From positions 1 to 14,044 of the forward strand of contig JABGQJ010000135.1 of the NCBI GenBank assembly GCA_018648945.1: a DNA stretch of 14,044 nt, in the 5' to 3' direction. The notes below the pieces were generated by a model that searched no databases, was not told the DNA's origin, and saw nothing but the letters and a program-made list of their open reading frames with translations. The DNA comes from Victivallales bacterium. GTDB lineage: Bacteria > Verrucomicrobiota > Lentisphaeria > Oligosphaerales > Lenti-02. Both the position numbers and the translations under genes were made by a program. Position 1 is the stretch's first letter; each line of letters opens with the position of its first letter. Below, one piece after another: positions 6,549 through 14,044 of this stretch.

Positions 6549-7661
6549 ATGAGCACTGAGTGCAACCAACCCGGTCCCCGCAGCGCCGCCATGGCGCGTC
6601 ACCTGTGCGACGACAGCGAGAACGAGCTTTACACGCGCTTCCGGTACGAGCCTGTGCAGGGACTTGGCTACGAGCAGAGCATCCACCGGCGCGATCCGAG
6701 CTCCATCATCCGAGTGGACGATCTGTACTACGTCTGGTACACCCGCACGGGCGATCCCAAGTACCGGTGGCTGAACGCCGACATCTGGTACGCGACCAGT
6801 CCAGACGGGATGGCATGGAGCGAGGTCGGACCAGCCGTCGAGCGTGGCCAAACGGGTTCGTGGGATGACTTCAGCGTGTTCACCAGCGATATCCTCGTGG
6901 CTGAGGGTACCTACTACCTCTGCTACCAGGCACGGACGTTCGGCAGTGCCCGCAACGTGATTGGGATGGCCAGGGCCGAGTCGCCGGATGGTCCCTGGGA
7001 GAAGCTCCCCGAGCCGATCCTGCGGACCACCCCGGACGGCAAACTGGCCGACGAGAGGGATGGCTACACGAACTGGGCTAAGTATGTGGAGAAGGGCTCC
7101 TGGGACAGCGGGGCGGTGCACGACCCCGGCATCCTGCCCCGGTTCGGCAAGTACTGGCTGTATTACAAGGGGCACCAGGTCGGCGGCGCGATGCCGGCGG
7201 ACTCCAAATGGGGCGTAGCTGTGAGCGACCATCCGGAAGGTCCCTACGTGAAACACCCGCTGAACCCAGTCACCAACAGCGGCCACGAGATCTGGGTCTG
7301 GCCGTGGAAGAGCGGCATCGCCGCCATCGTGGACTGGGCCGGGCCGGAGAAGGACACGATCCAGTACTCCGAGGATGGCGTCAACTTCGAAGTCGTCGCC
7401 TCTCTGGAGGACATTCCGCCAGCAGGGGGTGCCTACGTCCCCGACAAGTTCGACGACCCTGAAGACGGCCAGGGCTTCACCTGGGGCCTCTGCCATTACG
7501 GTATGTCCGACTGGAACTTCCTGCTCCGCTTCGGTTGCGATCTCCAGCAAGGCCAGGAGAAGGAACTGGCCTGGAAGCACTTCAAGCATTATGCCACAGT
7601 ACGGGATGTGATGGTCGATCCGGACCGCTTCGACATCCCCCGCGACGCGCTCCAAGGATAG
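6549..7661 (+). CDS. GH117-like five-bladed beta-propeller glycoside hydrolase
   Basis: The 370-residue protein looks like glycoside hydrolase family 117, whose known members release 3,6-anhydro-L-galactose from neoagaro-oligosaccharides; other specificities exist. The propeller repeats are visible: RRD49PSSIIRVDDLYYVWYT, ADIWYATSPDG, WDDFSVFTSDILVAEGTYYLCY, HD192PGILPRFGKYWLYYKG, WGVAVSDHPEGPYVK, NPVTNSGH246E247, and DTIQYSEDGVNFE. D49, D192 and E247 fit the three-acid arrangement of GH43/32/117 propellers. H246 matches the His next to the Glu that is proposed as general acid in studied GH117 enzymes. There is no signal peptide, so it probably works in the cytosol on imported oligosaccharides. 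AGGAA lies about 11 bases before the ATG; Met15 (6591) is a less likely start. The gap to the sulfotransferase is 68 bp and to the next gene 31 bp. Confidence 0.8.
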   Translation: MSTECNQPGPRSAAMARHLCDDSENELYTRFRYEPVQGLGYEQSIHRRDPSSIIRVDDLYYVWYTRTGDPKYRWLNADIWYATSPDGMAWSEVGPAVERGQTGSWDDFSVFTSDILVAEGTYYLCYQARTFGSARNVIGMARAESPDGPWEKLPEPILRTTPDGKLADERDGYTNWAKYVEKGSWDSGAVHDPGILPRFGKYWLYYKGHQVGGAMPADSKWGVAVSDHPEGPYVKHPLNPVTNSGHEIWVWPWKSGIAAIVDWAGPEKDTIQYSEDGVNFEVVASLEDIPPAGGAYVPDKFDDPEDGQGFTWGLCHYGMSDWNFLLRFGCDLQQGQEKELAWKHFKHYATVRDVMVDPDRFDIPRDALQG

Positions 7662-7692
7662 CGCCAAGTCTCTTCACAGTAGAAAGGGAACC

Positions 7693-10458
7693 ATGAGTCC
7701 TAGGTTTACCGCAACCCTATGCTTGCTCCTGAGCTTCGCCTCCGGCTCCCAGGCTGTCCACACCATTCAGGTTGGCCCTGGCGACTCTTTGCAGCGAGCC
7801 ATCGAGAAGGCCCGCCAGCACCGCCAGGCTAACGACGAAGCGATTGAGATACGGCTCCGCGGCGGGCAGTACCAGATCAGTCGTTCCATCGTGCTGACAG
7901 CCGCCGACTCGGGAAAAGCCGAGGCCCCGCTGACCATCTCGCCGGTCGATGGCGAGCGCGTGACGCTGTTCGGCGGCAAGCTCCTGCGCCCGGAGTGGTT
8001 CAAGCCCGTCCAAGACCGGACGTTCCTCGACCGGCTGGTCGAGCCCACGGCGCAGACCAAGGTCCTCGTTGTCGATCTGCGGGCGCATGGCATCACCGAG
8101 TACGGGAAGCTCGCGCCCCACGGCTGGTCCATGGAGCCCCGCAACCGTGTCCCGCCCGCCTTCCTCTCCATCGGCGGCAAGCGCATGACCTTGGCCCGGT
8201 GGCCCAATGCCGATGTCGAGAGCCCATACATGGTCTACCGCCACTACCTACCCCAGGAGCGGAAGCTGCGTGGCTACGAGCTGACCGTCCAGAAGATCAT
8301 CGACCGTGTGCGTCTCCCCGGCGAGGTCACCTACGCGCAAGTCATCGATCCGGGCGACAAGTTCTCTGAGATGCGACGCCAGGGCAAAGTGGGTCGCGGC
8401 GGCACCATCCGCGTCGACTTCGACCGCATGAAGCACTGGCAGAACATCCGGGACATCTACCTCGACGGCGTGCTCTCCTCCACTTGGGAGTGGACCTACA
8501 ACCAACTGGCCAGCGTCGATATTGCCAGACGGACCATCACCCTCGCCAGAGCCGAACTGAATGGCCTGGGCCAAGGGGAGTCGGTCCGCCTGCCCCACTT
8601 CCACTTCCAGAATATCCCCGAGGAACTGGACGCGCCGGGCGAGTACTACATCGACCGCGCCAATGCCAAACTCTACTTCTGGCCGCCGAAGGCTGGTGCC
8701 AAAACCGTTCTGTCGATCTCTCACGGCATCGTCACTGGCAAGGACGTGTCCCACGTCACCCTCCAAGGCTTCACGGCCGAGGCCTGTCGGGCCACCGCGA
8801 TCCGCTTCAGCGGTGGCACGGGTACCAAGGTCGTCGGTTGCACCATCCGCAACACCGGCCACCGCGGAGTCACCTTTGGCGGCGGCACCAAGAACGAGAT
8901 CTACGGCTGCGATGTCTATGGCACAGGCGAAGGTGGCATGGCCATGTCTGGCGGCGACCGCAAGACACTGACTCCCAGCAAGCACAATGTGGAGAACAAC
9001 CACGTCCACCATTACTCCCGACGCGCCCGCACTTACAAGACCGGCATCACCATCAGCGGCTGTGGTAACCGCATGGCCCACAATCTCATTCATCACGGGC
9101 CCCACATGGCTCTCTCCGCCCCCGGCAACAACCACATTGTCGAGCTCAACGAGATTCACAACGCGGTCTACGAGAGTGGCGATGCCGGGGCCTACTATGT
9201 GGGGCGCGACTGGACCCAGCGCGGCAACATCCTCCGCCACAACTACTGGCACCAAATCGTCGGAGCCACCGGCCACGGCGGCATGACCATCTATCTCGAT
9301 GACCAACACTGTGGACATACCATCCACGGCAACATCTTCGAGCGCTGCTCCCGCGCCGTCTTCATCGGTGGCGGCGACGACAATGTGGTCACCAGCAACG
9401 TCTTCCTAGACTGCTGGAAGGCCGCTCACCTGGACAATCGTGGCATGGGCTGGCAGAAGAAGTTCACTAAAGACACGAAGAGTTCGATCCACACCCAACT
9501 CCACAAGATGCCCTACAAGAACAAGCTGTGGAGCAAACGCTACCCCAACCTAGTCAACGTCTTGGAAGACGATCCCGGCGTACCCAAGCGCAACATCTTC
9601 CGCAGCAACATCAGCGCCGGCGGCAGTTGGGATGACATCCACCAGGGCACCCGCCATCTCCAGACCGTGGAGAAGAACGTGGTCTTCGACAAGGATAAGG
9701 ACTGGATCAAGCTCAACAAGGACGCCACTGGCAAGCCCATCAGCTTGACCTTCAAGGACCCGGCGATGGTCAAGGCAGCTGGCTACGAGCCCATCCCCGT
9801 GGCCAAGATCGGAGTCTACCGAGACGCCCGCCGCGCTTCCTGGCCCGTGCTGCACAAGATCGACAAGATCACCCTCGCCCCTCCCCCCAAGCCCAAGGCC
9901 ATGGCTAAGTTCAAGCCCAACCCGACCCTGAAGGTCCCCCGCGCGGCCAAGCCCGCGAGCAAGCCCATGGTCCTCGCCTGCGACTACGACGGCGGTCTCG
10001 TCAAGCCCCCCGCCACGGCCACCTTCAGCCACGACGGCACCGTTCTCCGCGTCGCCATGACCACGCCCTTGCCCAAGAAGCGCAAACTGGGTGACCAGTG
10101 GGGCAGCTGCGACGCCATCGAACTCGCCTTCAAGGCAGCCGACGGCCCCAACTCCGACACGCTGGTCCTGCGCGGCTTCACCAACGGCAAGACCAACATC
10201 TTCAAGCTCGCCAACGACTCCCAACAGGATGCTCCGGCTCTAGCCAAGTCCATCACCTACCAAGCCAAGGTCAGCGCTAAGGAGTGGAGCTGCGAATGGA
10301 CCGTGCCGCTCAAGCAGATCGGCGTCACTCCCGGCGACCGCATGCGCGCCAACGTCACCGTCCGCCGCACCGGCACAGGGAACTGGGTCATGTGGCGCCC
10401 CACCAACGGCGACAGCACCCGCTGCGAACGCGTCGGCACTCTCGAACTCGCGCCCTAG
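7693..10458 (+). CDS. Secreted right-handed beta-helix protein with C-terminal CBM9-like domain
   Basis: The 921-residue protein has a signal peptide (hydrophobic LCLLLSFA, cleavage after GSQA at about residue 22) and an AAAGGGAA Shine-Dalgarno. Residues about 24-165 hold the entry part of the helix (QVGPGDSLQRAIEKAR, then a TLFGG strand). LARWPNADVESP follows near 166, then parallel beta-helix coils to about 640 with repeated N-x-I/V-x-x-N patterns. SGD497AGAYYVGRDW and IYLD536D537Q are conserved-looking acidic sites resembling those in GH141-like and related beta-helix enzymes. A Pro/Lys-rich linker (about 730-755) leads to a C-terminal domain (about 760-921) with WGSCDAIELAF, SAKEWSCEWTVPL and NWVMWRPTNGD, typical of CBM9-like beta-sandwiches that bind sugars. 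It is probably an extracellular or periplasmic polysaccharide hydrolase or lyase; the substrate is not readable. It is the last gene before the hairpin at 10462. Confidence 0.82.
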   Translation: MSPRFTATLCLLLSFASGSQAVHTIQVGPGDSLQRAIEKARQHRQANDEAIEIRLRGGQYQISRSIVLTAADSGKAEAPLTISPVDGERVTLFGGKLLRPEWFKPVQDRTFLDRLVEPTAQTKVLVVDLRAHGITEYGKLAPHGWSMEPRNRVPPAFLSIGGKRMTLARWPNADVESPYMVYRHYLPQERKLRGYELTVQKIIDRVRLPGEVTYAQVIDPGDKFSEMRRQGKVGRGGTIRVDFDRMKHWQNIRDIYLDGVLSSTWEWTYNQLASVDIARRTITLARAELNGLGQGESVRLPHFHFQNIPEELDAPGEYYIDRANAKLYFWPPKAGAKTVLSISHGIVTGKDVSHVTLQGFTAEACRATAIRFSGGTGTKVVGCTIRNTGHRGVTFGGGTKNEIYGCDVYGTGEGGMAMSGGDRKTLTPSKHNVENNHVHHYSRRARTYKTGITISGCGNRMAHNLIHHGPHMALSAPGNNHIVELNEIHNAVYESGDAGAYYVGRDWTQRGNILRHNYWHQIVGATGHGGMTIYLDDQHCGHTIHGNIFERCSRAVFIGGGDDNVVTSNVFLDCWKAAHLDNRGMGWQKKFTKDTKSSIHTQLHKMPYKNKLWSKRYPNLVNVLEDDPGVPKRNIFRSNISAGGSWDDIHQGTRHLQTVEKNVVFDKDKDWIKLNKDATGKPISLTFKDPAMVKAAGYEPIPVAKIGVYRDARRASWPVLHKIDKITLAPPPKPKAMAKFKPNPTLKVPRAAKPASKPMVLACDYDGGLVKPPATATFSHDGTVLRVAMTTPLPKKRKLGDQWGSCDAIELAFKAADGPNSDTLVLRGFTNGKTNIFKLANDSQQDAPALAKSITYQAKVSAKEWSCEWTVPLKQIGVTPGDRMRANVTVRRTGTGNWVMWRPTNGDSTRCERVGTLELAP

Positions 10459-10461
10459 GAA

Positions 10462-10500
10462 CGCCGAGGAAGAGGCGCGAATCGCGCGGCCCTCTTGGCG
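10462..10500 (+). terminator. GC-rich hairpin just after the operon's last stop
   Basis: Nested arms CGCC / GGCG, AAGAG / CTCTT and GCGCG / CGCGC close an AAT loop, with a GAGG bulge on the left and GGCC on the right. It begins 3 bases after the TAG of the 921-aa beta-helix gene. No T-run follows, so it may be a Rho-assisted terminator, an mRNA end stabiliser or an attenuator limiting read-through into the multihaem gene. Confidence 0.5.
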
Positions 10501-10695
10501 ACTGGTTCTGAACAGCTTGCAGCGGCACCATGCGGGCGCGCTGCCCCCTCCATGGTCCTTGCACCAGGTCGAGTGGTCAAGAAAGTCCAACCCCTCGCCA
10601 AACATGTCCATCCCAAAGACTGTACTCCTGCTGTATGGTGGATGATTGAGTGCTCCCGTATGCAAGACAGGAATCCTGGAGACAGGTACGTGGTG
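10501..10695 (+). other. Leader region of the multihaem HzsA-related gene
   Basis: These 195 bases precede the multihaem gene. The frame is open back to an ATG at 10495, but that part codes for an unlikely peptide lying before a clear signal peptide, so I treat it as non-coding. GGAGA at about 10677-10681 is the probable Shine-Dalgarno for 10696. A short palindrome CAGGA-A-TCCTG at 10668-10678 touches it and might affect ribosome access. I see no confident promoter hexamers. Confidence 0.4.
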
Positions 10696-13600
10696 ATGTC
10701 AAGAATACGCTCCGTGTGTCTGATCGCCGTGGCCATCGCCATGCTTGCCGGCCCATCGACCTTGGCTCAACAGATCGTGAATGGCGACTTCGAGACGACT
10801 GCTTCCGGAACGCTTGCATCGTGGACAACCACGCCCAGGGCAAGCGCTGCCTCCCCGACGGCGAAACCGACTGTTCTCGGCGGGGCCTCAAGTGCCAGGT
10901 TGCTGGCCGGGGGTGGATTCCTGCTGCAGACGGTCAGCGCTGAGGGGGTACCGCACTACGCGATGGAGATGGACTTCGCCATCTTGGACACGGCGTCGGC
11001 TGGCATCAGATCGCTCAGTATCGTGACCTACTCAGCAGCAGAGCCCAAGCCCAAGAGCTCTGACAACATCGACAGCATCCGCGTCTACTCCACGAGCAAC
11101 AGACACGAGATCCAGCTGTACGACAAGGGCAGATTCAAGAACACCGGCCTGTACGCCAAAGCAACACCCGACATCCATGGCGACCTTCGCTTTGATGACG
11201 GCGAAACCCCGGTCGTCAACCACCTGAAGATCGTCGGAACGGGGTACGGCACCTCGAGTCAGGCCGTGACGATCTCGCTCTCCAGCGGGAAGACGTCGGG
11301 CTCCGTCACACGGCGCTTCTGCTATGTGGGGACCAACGCGCCGGTCAAGCAGGTTGGTTTTTACTCGGCAGCATCAGCCGCAGACTACCTGATCGATAAC
11401 GTGACCTTCAAGCCGCATCCCGCGCCACCTCCCGAGGCGGACCTGGCAGATGCGGCACTGGCACTGATGGACGGGGCCGAAGACATCGTCTTCGCCGAAC
11501 GTGCGCTCTACGCCGACGGTCACTACTACGCCAACTTCGGTGGCTGGTCGGATGACCCGAACAAGTTCCTCCATCCCCCGGACGGCTCCAGGCTCCTGAA
11601 GCTCAACCTGCGAACCAAGCACCCAACCGTATTACTGGAGGATGCCAAGGGGAACATCCGCGACCCCCGTGTGCACTACGACGGCAAGAAGATCCTCTTC
11701 GCGTACCGCAAGGGCGGCACGCGACACTACAATCTCCACGAGATCAACACCGACGGAACGGGGCTCAAACAGCTGACCTTCGGCGATTGGGACGACACGG
11801 ACCCAGCCTACCTGCCCGATGGTGGCATCATCTTCGTGTCGAGCCGAGGGCGCCGCTTCATCCCGTGCAACCATGTGCAGGCTGCGATTCTCTACCGAAT
11901 TGACGGCAACGGAAACAACCTGCTATGCCTCTCCGCGAACAGCGTCCGTGACGACCGGCCAGCCGTGCTTCCGAACGGCCAGGTAGTCTATACCCGTTGG
12001 GAGTACGTGGACAGTGCCATCGGCTCCTACCGCGACCTCTGGGTCATGAATCCAGACGGGACGGGCCAGATGCTCCTCTTCGGAGGAACCGTGCGCCCGC
12101 CTGAACTGGTCTTCTCGAAATGTGACCCCCTGCCGATTCCCGGCACTGACAGGCTAGTGTCGGTCTTCTCGCCCCCGGCCGGGGCGCGCGAGAACGCCGG
12201 GAATGTGATGGTCGTCGACATCAAGGCCGGACCGGACGATTCCTCCGCAGCACGCCAAGTCAGCCCCGAAAGAGACCTGAGATACCACTACTTCTGGCCC
12301 TCGGGCATCCCATGGTTCGGCGGGGGACGCAGCGGCTTCCGGGATCCATTCCCCCTGTCGGAGGACTGCTTCCTAACAGCCGAAGACAAGAGCCTGCTCG
12401 TACTTGGAGCGAATGGCCGGACTCAACAGATCTTCCGCGGCAAGAAGATGGTCCATGACCCCAGAGTCATCCGCCCTCGCCCCCGCGAACGTGTCATCTC
12501 CCCACGCATCGACCTGCGCAAGACGACCGGACAGATGATCGTGGCCAACATCTACGAAGGGCGCGATATGGAGATGGCAGGAATCACGCCCGGCACGATC
12601 AAAGAGCTGCTGGTGCTTGAGGATCTCCCCAAGCCGATCAGCTACTTTTCACTCCCTGGGCTGATCAGCATGGACGGCACGCACACGCTCCGCCGGGTTC
12701 TAGGCACCGTGCCAGTCGAAGCCGATGGGTCCGCCTCCTTCGAGGCTCCGCCCCTTCGCGCGATCTACTTCGTGGCGCTCGACGAGAAGGGCTTGGCAGT
12801 CAAACGGATGCAGAGCTACACGATGGTCATGCCCGGCGAAGCACAGGCATGCGTCGGTTGTCACGAGCCTCGCACGAAGGCTGCCGTCGCCAAGCCGAGC
12901 AGTGCCCTGCTGGCCCTCAAACGTCCCCCGAGCCGGATCAAACCAGTCCCCGGAGTGCCCGATGTCTTCGACTACCCGCGAGACATTCAGCCCATCCTGG
13001 ACAAACACTGCATAGGCTGCCACAACGCCGAGAAACCAACGGGACGCGTGGTGTTGACGGGCGACAAGAATGAGTGGTTCACACAGAGCTTCTATGCCTT
13101 GTTTGCCCACAACCAGATCAGCGACATGTTCGGTCGCTACAACACGGAGTTCCGAGGCCATCGGCCCTACGCGTTCGGTACGGGGGCAAGCCCACTGATG
13201 CAGAAGATCGATGGCAGTCACCACAAAGTGAAGCTGTCCAGACGCGAGTACGACACGGTGCGGCTGTGGGTCGAGGCAAGTGCGTATTTTGCTGGCACAT
13301 ACGCGGTCTACAACCACGCAAGGAGCGCCGTTGCGGGAGCGCTGGAAAACAACCCCAAAGTCGCCATCGGGAAGCCCCTGGACGGGATCGTCAACAACCG
13401 CTGCCTCTGGTGCCACGACTCGGCCGCATCAATGGGTCGACGCGTCCGAAAGGGCAGAATGAACAGCCCCAAGCACTGCCTGAACCTCTACAACCTGACC
13501 CGCCCGGAGAAATCCATGATCCTCTTGGCCCCCCTTGCCAAGGAGGCGGGTGGGTACGGATGGTGCAAGGACGGGTATGGCCAGTCAGTCGTCTTCCGCG

Positions 13601-13869
13601 ACACCAACGATCCAGACTACCAGACGATACTGGCGGCCATCCGTGCGGCCAAGGTGAGGCAGGAAAGCGCCGGACGCCATGATATGCCCGGCACACGGCC
13701 CAACCAACACTACATCCGCTGGATGAAGCGATTCGACGTGCTACCCAGCACCTTCGATGCAATCAAGGACCCCATTGATCCCTACAAGACAGACCGTGAT
13801 TTCTGGCGTTCGCTATGGCATCGCCCTACCACTGCGAGCGCAACAGAGACGGGGCTCATGGCCAAATGA
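10696..13869 (+). CDS. HzsA-related multihaem c-type cytochrome with N-terminal jelly-roll domain
   Basis: The 1057-residue protein starts MSRIRSVCLIAVAIAMLAG, a signal peptide cut near residue 24 (STLA). Residues about 26-238 begin QIVNGDFE and look like a CBM4/LamG-type beta sandwich. From about 255 (ALMDGAEDIVFAERALYADGHYYANFG) it follows the HzsA-related pattern, with TolB/WD40-like propeller blades near 323 (DPRVHYDGKKILFAYRKGG), 369 and 420. The hydrazine synthase alpha middle domain comes next, then haem c sites CVGCH (719-723, followed by EPR), CIGCH (772-776) and CLWCH (903-907). True HzsA makes hydrazine in anammox bacteria; the many relatives in Planctomycetes and allies are uncharacterised, and nothing else here suggests anammox. 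It is exported, so the haems would be matured in the periplasm. Its place beside glycan enzymes and its N-terminal domain suggest a redox role linked to carbohydrates, which is inference. I chose 10696 because earlier in-frame starts give no sensible signal peptide. Confidence 0.85.
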   Translation: MSRIRSVCLIAVAIAMLAGPSTLAQQIVNGDFETTASGTLASWTTTPRASAASPTAKPTVLGGASSARLLAGGGFLLQTVSAEGVPHYAMEMDFAILDTASAGIRSLSIVTYSAAEPKPKSSDNIDSIRVYSTSNRHEIQLYDKGRFKNTGLYAKATPDIHGDLRFDDGETPVVNHLKIVGTGYGTSSQAVTISLSSGKTSGSVTRRFCYVGTNAPVKQVGFYSAASAADYLIDNVTFKPHPAPPPEADLADAALALMDGAEDIVFAERALYADGHYYANFGGWSDDPNKFLHPPDGSRLLKLNLRTKHPTVLLEDAKGNIRDPRVHYDGKKILFAYRKGGTRHYNLHEINTDGTGLKQLTFGDWDDTDPAYLPDGGIIFVSSRGRRFIPCNHVQAAILYRIDGNGNNLLCLSANSVRDDRPAVLPNGQVVYTRWEYVDSAIGSYRDLWVMNPDGTGQMLLFGGTVRPPELVFSKCDPLPIPGTDRLVSVFSPPAGARENAGNVMVVDIKAGPDDSSAARQVSPERDLRYHYFWPSGIPWFGGGRSGFRDPFPLSEDCFLTAEDKSLLVLGANGRTQQIFRGKKMVHDPRVIRPRPRERVISPRIDLRKTTGQMIVANIYEGRDMEMAGITPGTIKELLVLEDLPKPISYFSLPGLISMDGTHTLRRVLGTVPVEADGSASFEAPPLRAIYFVALDEKGLAVKRMQSYTMVMPGEAQACVGCHEPRTKAAVAKPSSALLALKRPPSRIKPVPGVPDVFDYPRDIQPILDKHCIGCHNAEKPTGRVVLTGDKNEWFTQSFYALFAHNQISDMFGRYNTEFRGHRPYAFGTGASPLMQKIDGSHHKVKLSRREYDTVRLWVEASAYFAGTYAVYNHARSAVAGALENNPKVAIGKPLDGIVNNRCLWCHDSAASMGRRVRKGRMNSPKHCLNLYNLTRPEKSMILLAPLAKEAGGYGWCKDGYGQSVVFRDTNDPDYQTILAAIRAAKVRQESAGRHDMPGTRPNQHYIRWMKRFDVLPSTFDAIKDPIDPYKTDRDFWRSLWHRPTTASATETGLMAK

Positions 13870-13902
13870 CGGGTGCCTCGTCCACCGCCAAGGAGTTCGC
13901 CC

Positions 13903-14044
13903 GTGACTGACCGCATTCCCTCCCCTCGTGGCTTCCGAGTGATTCGTGGCTCTTCCTCCTCTGGGCAAGAGGCATGGGCGAGGTTCAGCGACGACGGCCA
14001 GCTCCGCGAGCTTGGGCGGGACGGAGTTGCCTGGGCTCTCGCCG
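13903..14044 (+). CDS. Unknown protein, N-terminal fragment with GTG start
   Basis: A GTG at 13903 has an AAGGAG Shine-Dalgarno 7 bases upstream and opens a frame with no stop to the window end. The first 47 residues are visible, starting (M)TDRIPSPRGFRVIRG and including RFSDDGQLRELGRDG. There is no hydrophobic signal, haem motif or nucleotide-binding loop in this part, and I do not recognise the family. It begins 33 bp after the multihaem gene on the same strand, so it may be co-transcribed with it. Confidence 0.6.
   Translation, partial: MTDRIPSPRGFRVIRGSSSSGQEAWARFSDDGQLRELGRDGVAWALA

Noticed and set aside
6225..7667. 480-residue minus-strand frame opposite the GH117-like gene
   Set aside because: It is Val/Ala/Gly-rich with no recognisable motif and lies opposite a well-supported enzyme; a high-GC antisense shadow.
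8248..9327. 359-residue minus-strand frame opposite the 921-aa beta-helix gene
   Set aside because: Composition (Val/Gly/Asp-rich) mirrors the sense beta-helix codons; no motif and no ribosome-binding site seen.
10495..10695. Upstream ATG at 10495 for the multihaem protein
   Set aside because: The added 67 residues look random, cross the leader and precede a clear signal peptide starting at 10696.
10696..13869. Evidence for hydrazine synthesis or anammox metabolism
   Set aside because: Only an HzsA-related protein is present. No HzsB/HzsC, hydrazine dehydrogenase or nitrite reductase appears, and such relatives are common in non-anammox bacteria.

Overview
The window is high-GC bacterial DNA that is almost fully coding. 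Most genes lie on the plus strand. The gene content is typical of the PVC superphylum or similar polysaccharide-degrading lineages (Planctomycetota, Lentisphaerota/Kiritimatiellota, Hydrogenedentota-like): a formylglycine sulfatase, secreted beta-helix carbohydrate-active proteins, a GH117-like beta-propeller hydrolase, and a large multihaem protein of the HzsA-related (hydrazine synthase alpha-like) family. No SusC/SusD pair, 16S gene or other phylogenetic marker is present, so the phylum is inferred from gene style only. I see no tRNA, rRNA, CRISPR array, transposase or phage gene.

Layout. (1) At the left edge, a minus-strand gene enters with only its first 15 codons visible; it begins like a flavodoxin-fold NADPH-dependent FMN reductase. 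(2) Diverging from it, a Tat-signal protein of unknown function (225-1013) is followed after 2 bp by a cytosolic-looking sulfatase (1016-2272). (3) Two hairpins separate the sulfatase from a convergent minus-strand Nif3-like metal protein (2354-3136). (4) From about 3311 a plus-strand run begins: a tandem double beta-helix protein (GH55 / pectate-lyase-3 like), a PAPS-type sulfotransferase, a GH117-like hydrolase and a 921-aa beta-helix protein with a C-terminal CBM9-like domain. Gaps are 11, 68 and 31 bp, so this looks like one operon ending near a hairpin at 10462-10500. (5) After a 236-bp gap lies a 1057-aa secreted protein with an N-terminal jelly-roll-like domain, a TolB/WD40-like propeller and three CXXCH haem c motifs. 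(6) A new GTG-start gene with a strong Shine-Dalgarno runs off the right edge.

How the genes may work together (inference): the exported beta-helix enzymes would cut a sulfated or complex polysaccharide outside or in the periplasm. The GH117-like hydrolase and the sulfatase, which both lack signal peptides, would finish oligosaccharides in the cytosol. The GH117 relationship hints at 3,6-anhydro-galactose-containing red-algal glycans, but the substrate is not proven. The least explained partners are the multihaem HzsA-related protein, which carries its own possible glycan-binding domain, and the sulfotransferase, which adds sulfate in a locus that otherwise removes it. Leucine codon preference differs sharply between the sulfatase and the operon from 3311 on, suggesting the cluster was assembled from parts of different history.
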